A DNA stretch of 17,206 nucleotides from contig JAJYBE010000019.1 of assembly GCA_021779205.1 (NCBI GenBank), forward strand, positions 1 to 17,206, read 5' to 3'. The stretch's first letter is position 1. The number at the start of each line of letters is the position of its first letter. The notes beneath the pieces are model-generated. The model saw only the letters and a list, made by a program, of their open reading frames with translations, ran no database searches and was not told the DNA's origin. Of the stretch, positions 1 to 6,646 are shown in pieces. The position numbers and the translations under genes are program-made. The stretch comes from a bacterium. GTDB taxonomy: Bacteria > Patescibacteriota > Minisyncoccia > Moranbacterales > UBA2206.

Positions 1-1032
1 TAAATCAAAAATATTTTGGGCAAGATCTTGGATTTCACTATAATTTGCGATACGCGGTATGAGCACAAAGGCTTGCAAGCCATTGAAATCGACATGAGAA
101 ACCTTCAATAAACTATCAGGATTCCAAGCATCCACTACCATATTATTAATATTGACGGTATCCAACTTTTTACTCAATTCGTAAAACGCATCAAGATCTT
201 GAGTGGAAATGTCGGTTTTTATATTTTCTCCCAAGGCATTTACCAGATTATTGATCGCAAAAATATCGAGCAGAGTGCTTGCGGAAAAAATTTTATCTTT
301 TGTCGCTTGAATAATTTGTTGTTGTCTTTTTGCTCTTCCAAAATCTCCTTGCGGATCATCATGCCGTTCGCGCGCATATTTCAAGGCTGTTTCGCCATCC
401 ATATGGTGGAAACCTTTGTCAAGCTTGAATAATGTATAGCTATTATTTGGTCCTGGATAAGTAGCATCGTAAATATCTCTATTGCTGGTTATGTTGATTC
501 CGCCAATGGCATTAATTATGTCGCGAAAACCCTGAAAATTAAGCACGGCATAATAATTTATATCAAGATTGGTGATGTTTTTTATTGTATCTTTAATCGC
601 CTTAGCGTCATTGTTGCCGGAATTGAGTCCCAGTTGATAAACGGCATTGATTTTTGTTTGAACATTAAACACCGGAACGGCTACATATAGATCGCGAGGA
701 ATGGAAAGTAATGCAACCTGGTTAGTTTTTAGGTTAATACTGGCGATCATGATGGTGTCCGTGAGATTGGGGGCATTATTTTCTTTTCCGCCGATTCCTA
801 GTAATAAAATATTAATCCTCCCGTTATCCGATCCTTTTAGTGGAGAAGCGGAATTTGTGGTGATTGATTTCAATGTATCTATGACACTTTCCTTCGGTTT
901 ATTCGGATTGGCAATTTTATTTTCGAAACAGTTTAGTTTGTAAAGAAAAAAACCGGCGTAAAAAACACCGCCAAGAAAAATTAACAGGATAATCCAAAGA
1001 ATTATTTTTATAATTATTTTTTTCAGAAGCAT
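1..1032 (-). CDS. LytR-CpsA-Psr (LCP) family phosphotransferase, 3'-truncated by window edge
   Basis: The frame is open from ATG at 1032-1030 to base 1, giving 344 residues with no stop, so the C-terminus lies outside the window. Residues 5-30 are a single N-terminal membrane anchor, leaving the rest outside the cell. The LCP core starts at about residue 71 (GRINILLLGIGG). It shows TDTIMIASI with D92, SIPRDLYV with R113 and D114, KINAVYQLG, YYAVLNFQGF, and YARERHDDPQGDFGRAKRQQ at 219-238 with several conserved Arg and Asp. LCP enzymes transfer lipid-linked glycopolymers to peptidoglycan or a similar acceptor; this is family knowledge. The gene is divergent from a second LCP gene with 112 bases between the two starts. 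It has its own promoter and no Shine-Dalgarno sequence. The family call is secure, but the polymer handled is unknown. Confidence 0.93.
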   Translation of the reverse strand, partial: MLLKKIIIKIILWIILLIFLGGVFYAGFFLYKLNCFENKIANPNKPKESVIDTLKSITTNSASPLKGSDNGRINILLLGIGGKENNAPNLTDTIMIASINLKTNQVALLSIPRDLYVAVPVFNVQTKINAVYQLGLNSGNNDAKAIKDTIKNITNLDINYYAVLNFQGFRDIINAIGGINITSNRDIYDATYPGPNNSYTLFKLDKGFHHMDGETALKYARERHDDPQGDFGRAKRQQQIIQATKDKIFSASTLLDIFAINNLVNALGENIKTDISTQDLDAFYELSKKLDTVNINNMVVDAWNPDSLLKVSHVDFNGLQAFVLIPRIANYSEIQDLAQNIFDL

Positions 1033-1060
1033 TTAGTAGATAATTTAGCTCTTCATTGAA

Positions 1061-1089
1061 AGTTTATCAGGTAATTTCAGATGAATCAA
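1061..1089 (-). promoter_or_regulatory. Sigma70-type promoter for the minus-strand LCP gene
   Basis: Read on the minus strand, TTGATT (1089-1084) is followed after exactly 17 bases by TAAACT (1066-1061). A start near 1054 would leave a leader of about 22 bases to the ATG at 1032. This is a consensus match only. Confidence 0.55.
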
Positions 1090-1106
1090 TATTATAAATA
1101 ATGTAG

Positions 1107-1135
1107 TTGCGCGGAGACAATTTTTAATGTAAACT
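1107..1135 (+). promoter_or_regulatory. Sigma70-type promoter for the DUF2207-LCP gene
   Basis: TTGCGC at 1107-1112 and TAAACT at 1130-1135 are separated by 17 bases. The expected start near 1142 is only about three bases before the ATG at 1145, so the transcript could be nearly leaderless. No Shine-Dalgarno sequence is present. The -35 element is weak. Confidence 0.42.
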
Positions 1136-1144
1136 ATCAAAAGT

Positions 1145-3205
1145 ATGAAAAATAAATTTACACTATTTGCAAGCTTTTTTTTATTGGTGCTTTTTTTCGC
1201 TTTTCGTGTTGATGCGGAAAGTATCGTTCCGAATGGAGTAGAGCATATTTCCGCTTATAATGTGGATATGAATGTGGGCGCTGATTCGAATGTAGCAATT
1301 ACGGAAACGATCCAATATGACTTTGGAAATAATACAAAGCCGGGTATAACGCGTTATATTCCATTAAATTATCAAGATTTGAATGGCGTCGATTTCTCTT
1401 TTCATATAACCGGAGTAAATGTTGTGAATGAAAATGGTGAAGCTTATCTTTTTAAACAATCTGATTTTCAAAGTGCCGATAAGAAAAAAAAATATTTGGC
1501 GATTACGATTGGCGGCGAGAACCAGGCTGTAACAGGGACAAAAACTTATGTCATAAGGTATGTGGTTTCGGGAGCAATAAAATATTTAGCTGATCACGAT
1601 GAATTATTTTGGAATATTACAGGAGATAAATGGCCGGTCTATGTTGGCTATCCGGAAGTAAGAATAAATCTTCCTCAGAAAGTTGATCGTGAAAATGTAA
1701 CCAAGGAGTGTTTTATTGGAATGCATGAAGCAACGATTGACTGTGTTGATAGAATTGAAAGCAAAGGCGGTCCGCAAGCGGATTATTCCTATAAAGGAGT
1801 TGTTTCTGGCGAAGGAATGACGATAGTTATGAATTTCCCCAAAAATATTGTACAAAAGCCAATAGTTTCTCAAAATACTTCCGGAGTGTTGAAAAGCAAT
1901 GGCCCGGCGCAGAGAATAATTTGGTTTGCGTTGCTTACAAGTATTGCCAGTGGTATTTTTGTAGGATTTTATTTTAGAAAAAAAATAAAATGCAATTATC
2001 TCAAAAAAAAGTCAGTAGCTATTTTAACAAAAATCAATTTTTTTTTAAATTTTTGCGTTGGACGGATGGTAAAAATTAAAGTTAGAAAATGGTGGTTAGC
2101 CACGGGAGTCGTTCTTTTGGTGGCTATTTTTTTTGGCGTGCGGGCTATTTGGAAAGTAGAAAGTGTTCTGAATAAAGTTTCCGTAAAGGGTGAGACGGTA
2201 GGAAGCATAGTCCAAGCGAGTTTTGATAATTTGCAGTTGAAAGGGGAAGGATCTGATCGTATAAACATTCTTCTTTTGGGTGTTCTTGGGGCAAATCATC
2301 CTGGTGGAGGATTGAATACCGATACTATTATGGTGGCAAGTATTGAACCAAAAGCGAATAAAATATCATTAATTTCTATTCCAAGAGATTTGTGGGTGAC
2401 GGATCCGGGCAAGGACACGAAAAGCAAGATAAATGCCGTTTACGCCTATGGGGAAGAAAAAGGATCGGGACAGGGAATTGCGGATATGGAATCTTTGGTC
2501 GGTGATATTGCAGGTGTCCCGATTGATTATGCCGCCGTTATTAGCACCGGAGGTTTTGCTCAATTAGTGGATACATTAGGCGGAGTGGAGATTAATCTCT
2601 CTAAACCATTTGATGAAAGCATTCAATTTGAAGATATTCAAGTTTGTGATTCCGAAACCTACACAATTCCGACCGGAAAATATCAAACTAAAAAAAGTGG
2701 AAAAAAAATTGTTGCACAATACCCATTATGTAAAAATAAAAATCCGGAATGCGGAGCCAATTTTAGTTTACCGGCCGGAAAAAATATTTTAACCGGACAA
2801 CAGGCGCTTTGCTTTGTACGTTCTCGTTATTCAACCAGTGATTTTGAAAGAGCCAAACGTCAGCAATTGATTTTGCAACAAGTCAAGCAAAAAACTACTC
2901 AATTGGGTATAATCGATTTTTCTAAAATCAATTCCATCTTGGATAATCTGGGAAATAATGTGCGAACCAATATGCAACTCTGGGAAATGCGCCGCTTATT
3001 CGATCTGTATAAAAGTATGGTTGCCCCAAAAATTTATCAGCGAGTATTGGAAGATTCGAATGAGGGATTGCTTTATGCGCCGGATGAAACCGCCGAAACC
3101 GGTTATATCCTACTTCCCAGAGGTGATAATTATGACAAGATCAAAGAAGCCTTTCAAAATATTTTTAGCGATAAAGCACAGTCTGATATCAAACCGAGCA
3201 TTTAA
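1145..3205 (+). CDS. DUF2207 ectodomain fused to LytR-CpsA-Psr (LCP) phosphotransferase
   Basis: This 686-residue protein has two modules. Residues 1-24 are a signal peptide. Residues 34-235 match the DUF2207 pattern: ISAYNVDMNV, ITETIQYDF, GITRYIPL, TYVIRYVVSGAIKYL, DELFWNITGDKWPV. A membrane helix follows at about 257-277, then a basic cytoplasmic loop (278-315), a second helix at 316-335, and an LCP domain from about 371: DRINILLLGVLG, NTDTIMVASI (D393), SIPRDLWV (R414, D415), KINAVYAYGEE, and FVRSRYSTSDFERAKRQQ at 557-574. The topology puts both globular modules outside the cell. A 60-residue segment near 495-556 carries Cys501, 529, 536 and 556, an insertion compared with the neighbouring LCP protein. 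The LCP part alone could start at Met308, so the gene may have arisen by fusion. The gene is convergent with the metallophosphatase, with 15 bases between stops. Confidence 0.93.
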   Translation: MKNKFTLFASFFLLVLFFAFRVDAESIVPNGVEHISAYNVDMNVGADSNVAITETIQYDFGNNTKPGITRYIPLNYQDLNGVDFSFHITGVNVVNENGEAYLFKQSDFQSADKKKKYLAITIGGENQAVTGTKTYVIRYVVSGAIKYLADHDELFWNITGDKWPVYVGYPEVRINLPQKVDRENVTKECFIGMHEATIDCVDRIESKGGPQADYSYKGVVSGEGMTIVMNFPKNIVQKPIVSQNTSGVLKSNGPAQRIIWFALLTSIASGIFVGFYFRKKIKCNYLKKKSVAILTKINFFLNFCVGRMVKIKVRKWWLATGVVLLVAIFFGVRAIWKVESVLNKVSVKGETVGSIVQASFDNLQLKGEGSDRINILLLGVLGANHPGGGLNTDTIMVASIEPKANKISLISIPRDLWVTDPGKDTKSKINAVYAYGEEKGSGQGIADMESLVGDIAGVPIDYAAVISTGGFAQLVDTLGGVEINLSKPFDESIQFEDIQVCDSETYTIPTGKYQTKKSGKKIVAQYPLCKNKNPECGANFSLPAGKNILTGQQALCFVRSRYSTSDFERAKRQQLILQQVKQKTTQLGIIDFSKINSILDNLGNNVRTNMQLWEMRRLFDLYKSMVAPKIYQRVLEDSNEGLLYAPDETAETGYILLPRGDNYDKIKEAFQNIFSDKAQSDIKPSI

Positions 3206-3220
3206 TTTTTTTGCCAATAA

Positions 3221-4186
3221 TTAGTTTGGGTAAAGTGACTGATCATATTTTTGATCAACAGTTTCATAGCCCACTGAATAATTGCCTAAATCAATTATCG
3301 CATAATCACCTTTCATACCTTCTCTGGTTAGTGCGCCTTCGCCATAAAAATTGAGTCCGTCATATTGTTTTTGCCAAGGAATATGCCAATGTCCGGAAAT
3401 AATCATTTTGACATTTCCGCTATTATGCAATATTTTTTCTAATTCAGCATATTTTCCAATGACAACGGTATCTTTGCCGGTATGCATTTGAAATATCGGA
3501 ATATGCATAGCAATAACTACAGGTTTGTTTGTCTTTAATGCTTCACGAAGCCAATTGATTTGATCTGAATCGATGCCGCCATCATAATTGCCAGTTTGTT
3601 CCATTCCGACAGTATCGTCCAAAACAACTATACGCGTATTTAAATAATCAACATAAAAATATTTATTTCCTATAACACCTAAGGCGGTCATGGAATGTAT
3701 TGTGTCATGATTGCCTTTTGTCCAGATTATATGCATATCTTTTTGGTGGGCTATGCGTGCCAAATCCTTTGCATACCAATCATCGCCGGAATTCACATTG
3801 TCACCAGTGGAAATAACAGTATTTATTCCTTGCTTGCGCATAGCATCAAAAACCTTGGACAGATAATCGGAATATTGGCGCGGATACAAAAGCCCACTTT
3901 CCACTTGACGTCTTTTAAAACGATCGGCATGAATATCGCTGACCCATCCGATTTTAACGCTTCTATTAAAACCGGTAAGCCAATCATAAGTTGCCAAATA
4001 GCGATATTGTGTTTCGGTTGAAAGGTAGGAAGACATTGTGGCATATAGATGATTCCATTTTCCATTAGCAGAGTTTGAATGTTTAGGATTGCCCCCAAAT
4101 TTATTGAGAAATAGAAAAAAACCGCTTATAATAATAAAAATTGTCAGTATGATTATTATCCAGGGCTTTTTAAAGTATTTTTTCAT
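3221..4186 (-). CDS. Membrane-anchored calcineurin-like metallophosphatase
   Basis: This 321-residue protein has a basic N-terminus and one membrane helix at residues 8-28, so the catalytic part should face outward. The metallophosphoesterase motifs occur in order: DIH (84-86), GDN (128-130), GNHD (158-161), AMHIP with H228, and GHWH (265-268). All expected metal ligands are present, so a two-metal phosphohydrolase is expected. The substrate cannot be read from the sequence. Next to LCP and O-acylation genes, a surface phosphoester or polyprenyl-phosphate-sugar product is possible, but this is inference. The start is the ATG at 4186-4184 behind a promoter at 4236-4264. There is no Shine-Dalgarno sequence. 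No terminator is visible in the 15 bases before the convergent stop. Confidence 0.9.
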   Translation of the reverse strand: MKKYFKKPWIIIILTIFIIISGFFLFLNKFGGNPKHSNSANGKWNHLYATMSSYLSTETQYRYLATYDWLTGFNRSVKIGWVSDIHADRFKRRQVESGLLYPRQYSDYLSKVFDAMRKQGINTVISTGDNVNSGDDWYAKDLARIAHQKDMHIIWTKGNHDTIHSMTALGVIGNKYFYVDYLNTRIVVLDDTVGMEQTGNYDGGIDSDQINWLREALKTNKPVVIAMHIPIFQMHTGKDTVVIGKYAELEKILHNSGNVKMIISGHWHIPWQKQYDGLNFYGEGALTREGMKGDYAIIDLGNYSVGYETVDQKYDQSLYPN

Positions 4187-4235
4187 AACATTGCAATAAA
4201 AGACGAATTTAAAAATTAAAAATTCATTTTGTATT

Positions 4236-4264
4236 ATTATGGCTTTTTGCGTGTACTTTGTAAA
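4236..4264 (-). promoter_or_regulatory. Promoter for the metallophosphatase gene
   Basis: Read on the minus strand, TTTACA (4264-4259) and CATAAT (4241-4236) are 17 bases apart. Both hexamers match consensus at five of six positions. The start would be near 4229, about 43 bases before the ATG. Confidence 0.5.
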
Positions 4265-4303
4265 GTTAAGTTATCAGTGACGCAAAATAATTTTTTTAAC
4301 TTG

Positions 4304-4312
4304 TGTTATAAT
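4304..4312 (+). promoter_or_regulatory. Extended -10 promoter for the SGNH/acyltransferase operon
   Basis: TGTTATAAT is a perfect extended -10 (TG-n-TATAAT). No good -35 lies 15-19 bases upstream, as is usual for this promoter class. The expected start is near 4319, giving a leader of about 22 bases before the ATG at 4341. Confidence 0.55.
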
Positions 4313-4340
4313 GTTAAAGGAATAAGATTAAAATAAAAAA

Positions 4341-5036
4341 ATGGATAAAAAAATTAGAGCAGAAGTTGCTATGGGAATAATTATCATTGTGGCTATAATT
4401 GTGGGCGGAGCTATTTATTTCGCGAATGAATATCCAAAAATCGAGCAACAATCCGGTAAACAATACACATCTTCTACTATGCTATGCGAAAATTTTCAAA
4501 ATGCTTCTTCCGGTTCAATTGTATTTTTGGGTGATAGCATTACTGCACTTAAAGATTGGAGTAGCGTTTTTAAATCTTTGTGTGTAATAAATGCGGGCAT
4601 TTCGGGAAATACAACGGATGACATAATATCAAGGGTAGACGAGGCCATAATATCAAAACCGAAAAAATTATTTCTAATGATCGGTGTCAATGATTTGCTG
4701 AGAGGAAAAGATGAGGCTTATGTTTTGGCGAATTACAAAGTGATTTCAGATAAGATAAAAAATAATTCTCCAGATACGATTATATATATTCAGAGTATAT
4801 TGCCGGTGAATAATGATATTATGACAGTGGGAAAGATTGATAGCGAAAAAATAATTGCTCTTAATGACAAATTAAAAACATTTGCCAATGGAAAAACAAT
4901 TTTTTTTATCGATCTCTATCCCTATTTTTGCGGAGCTGATAATAAGTTGTATAAAAAATATTCGCAAGACGGGTTGCATCCGAATTTTTTCGGATATGCC
5001 GTGTGGAAAAAAATACTCGATCAGTATGTGAAATAA
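4341..5036 (+). CDS. Membrane-anchored SGNH/GDSL hydrolase
   Basis: This 231-residue protein has one N-terminal membrane helix at about residues 10-27 and an outward catalytic domain. The SGNH blocks are complete: FLGDSIT with Ser66 (block I), NAGISGNTTDD with Gly86 (block II), IGVND with Asn117 (block III), and DGLHPNFFGYAVW with Asp210 and His213 (block V). The family includes esterases and acetyltransferases acting on lipids or sugars. The acyltransferase-3 gene starts 26 bases downstream, very probably in the same operon. AT3 and SGNH domains often work as one system, fused in OafA-like proteins or split, so this protein may deliver an acyl group to a surface glycan. Free esterase activity is the main alternative. 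Confidence 0.92.
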   Translation: MDKKIRAEVAMGIIIIVAIIVGGAIYFANEYPKIEQQSGKQYTSSTMLCENFQNASSGSIVFLGDSITALKDWSSVFKSLCVINAGISGNTTDDIISRVDEAIISKPKKLFLMIGVNDLLRGKDEAYVLANYKVISDKIKNNSPDTIIYIQSILPVNNDIMTVGKIDSEKIIALNDKLKTFANGKTIFFIDLYPYFCGADNKLYKKYSQDGLHPNFFGYAVWKKILDQYVK

Positions 5037-5062
5037 TTTAAAAAGTCAAATCTTTATATAGT

Positions 5063-6211
5063 ATGAAAAAAATTCAATATATGGATGGATTGCGTGGTTT
5101 AGCGGCTCTCATTGTCGTTCTTAATCATTTTGTATTGGCTTTTTATCCGGCATTGTTCTTTGGCTCTGATGCGCAAAATCAATATGCGGAAACACTTGTA
5201 TCCGGATCGGTCTTTAATATATTTTATAATGGAAATTTTGCCGTATGCATTTTTTTTGTTTTAAGTGGATTTGTGTTGAGTCATAAATTTTTCTTGCAAA
5301 AAAATCACGAAATTATTACGGAAAGTGCCGTTAAAAGGTATACCAGATTGGCGATTCCGGTGGCCGTTTCCGTTTTTTTTGCATTTGTCTTGATGAAATT
5401 CTCTCTTTTTTATAATCGCGAAGTGGCCGTTATTTCCGGATCGGGTTGGTTTGGCGATTTTTGGAATTTTAAGCCTAACTTTTTGGATGCGTTAAATCAA
5501 ATATTTATAAGATCTTTTTTTGCCGATGGCTCTGATTACAACTCAATATTATGGACAATCGCTTTTGAATTTTCAGGATCATTTCTTGTGTTTGGATTTC
5601 TGGCTTTATTTGGAAAAATAAAAAATAGATATTGGGCATATTTGATTGTCTCGGCTTTTTTTTTCCAGACATATTATTTAACTTTTATTTTAGGAGTTCT
5701 TTTGAGCGATCTTATGGCGCATAAAAATATGCTGATTAGAAAATTTGATAAAAGCAAGCTTATTCGCACTACATTATTATTCATAGGATTATTTTTGGGT
5801 TCATATCCATCCGGTCGCGCAGTCACAGGAACAGTTTACGCTTTTTTGGAAAAACCTTTCTTGCTCAATACTTCGCTTACATGCCATATGCTTGGCGCGT
5901 TTTTGGTTATCGCTGTGCTGCTTGATTCGAAAAGAATGCAAAAAATATTTTCTTCCAGGTATCTTTTATTTTTAGGCGAGATTTCTTTTGCCATGTATTT
6001 GTTGCATTTTATTATTCTGGGTTCTCTTACCAGTTTTATCTTTTTAAAATTAGATCCGCATTTGCCATATCTTGAAGCTGTATTGATTTCTTTTGTCGTT
6101 TCTATTGGCATTATATTTTGCGTGTCATATCTTATGTATCTGTATGTCGATAAAAAAGCCGTGCATTTTTCTAAGATATTGTATAATCGCATATTCAAAA
6201 ATATCGGATAA
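5063..6211 (+). CDS. Acyltransferase family 3 (AT3) integral membrane protein
   Basis: This 382-residue hydrophobic protein is about the usual length for a stand-alone AT3 domain, with roughly ten membrane segments. The opening MDGLRGLAALIVVLNHF contains the family's conserved Arg11 and His22. Around residues 160-180, ILWTIAFEFSGSFLVF matches the conserved W-x-x-x-x-E helix. AT3 proteins carry acyl groups, usually acetyl, across the membrane for O-acylation of polysaccharides, peptidoglycan or lipids. It lacks its own periplasmic SGNH domain, but the gene just upstream encodes one. There is no obvious promoter in the 26-base gap. A hairpin with a T-tract lies about 90 bases after the stop. 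Confidence 0.93.
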   Translation: MKKIQYMDGLRGLAALIVVLNHFVLAFYPALFFGSDAQNQYAETLVSGSVFNIFYNGNFAVCIFFVLSGFVLSHKFFLQKNHEIITESAVKRYTRLAIPVAVSVFFAFVLMKFSLFYNREVAVISGSGWFGDFWNFKPNFLDALNQIFIRSFFADGSDYNSILWTIAFEFSGSFLVFGFLALFGKIKNRYWAYLIVSAFFFQTYYLTFILGVLLSDLMAHKNMLIRKFDKSKLIRTTLLFIGLFLGSYPSGRAVTGTVYAFLEKPFLLNTSLTCHMLGAFLVIAVLLDSKRMQKIFSSRYLLFLGEISFAMYLLHFIILGSLTSFIFLKLDPHLPYLEAVLISFVVSIGIIFCVSYLMYLYVDKKAVHFSKILYNRIFKNIG

Positions 6212-6255
6212 TGAATTTGCGCAGAGAGTGTGATGGAGGGGGCTTATACATATAT

Positions 6256-6284
6256 TTGACTTTTTGATTTAGATGGTGTATACT
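6256..6284 (+). promoter_or_regulatory. Strong sigma70-type promoter
   Basis: TTGACT at 6256-6261 and TATACT at 6279-6284 are separated by 17 bases, each hexamer one mismatch from consensus. Transcription would start near 6291, only about 12 bases before a terminator-like hairpin and about 100 bases before the 56-residue microprotein gene. Confidence 0.65.
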
Positions 6285-6302
6285 ATAAAAGTAATAAAGA
6301 GA

Positions 6303-6333
6303 GCGGGTGAGTCCCGCCCTTTTTTATTTTTTT
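6303..6333 (+). terminator. Intrinsic terminator or attenuator
   Basis: GCGGG (6303-6307) pairs with CCCGC (6313-6317) around a five-base loop, followed by CC and a T-rich tract at 6320-6333. It could end the acyltransferase operon. Because a strong promoter fires just before it, it could also attenuate the downstream microprotein gene. Confidence 0.7.
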
Positions 6334-6391
6334 AGTTAATTATTATAAAAATCTTTGTGATCGGGAGGCTAATTCTCGAGCAAATAAAAAT

Positions 6392-6562
6392 ATGAAAAAA
6401 GAAAAAAAAGAAGAAACAGTGGCGGAAAATATGTGCCAATGTCCCGAGTGTGAAAAAAGGAGACAGGAACATATTGAGTTGGAGAATATGAATTTCGCGA
6501 TTTTGCTCGCGTTGGTTCCGGCTCTGACCATTACATTTTTTAGTAGCGCCGGATTTTTTTAA
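6392..6562 (+). CDS. 56-residue cysteine-motif membrane microprotein, unknown function
   Basis: The frame runs from ATG at 6392 to TAA at 6560-6562 and encodes 56 residues. A charged N-terminus (MKKEKKEETVAENM) precedes CQCPEC (C15, C17, C20), a charged helix (EKRRQEHIELENM) and a C-terminal hydrophobic stretch at about 34-50. This suggests a tail-anchored protein with a small metal- or redox-binding site facing the cytoplasm. It lies between two intrinsic terminators and has its own promoter, which supports a real gene. The only GGGAGG-like sequence (6363-6368) is too far upstream to be a normal ribosome site. I do not recognise a family. Against it: it is short and no homologue is known to me. 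Confidence 0.6.
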   Translation: MKKEKKEETVAENMCQCPECEKRRQEHIELENMNFAILLALVPALTITFFSSAGFF

Positions 6563-6587
6563 GAAATATTAAAAAAAGAGTTTTTTA

Positions 6588-6618
6588 CAAAAAGCCCGTA
6601 GGGGCTTTTTGTATTTTT
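6588..6618 (+). terminator. Intrinsic terminator
   Basis: CAAAAAGCCC (6588-6597) pairs perfectly with GGGCTTTTTG (6602-6611) around the loop GTAG, followed by TATTTTT. An A-run just upstream means it could also work in the reverse direction. It separates the microprotein gene from ftsK. Confidence 0.85.
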
Positions 6619-6646
6619 AGTATTTATGATAAGATGAAATAAACAT

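Noticed and set aside
199..943. Plus-strand frames of 77 and 80 residues
   Set aside because: They lie opposite the minus-strand LCP gene, which explains the region fully.
3695..4021. 108-residue plus-strand frame
   Set aside because: It is the antisense of the metallophosphatase, whose motifs are complete in the other strand.
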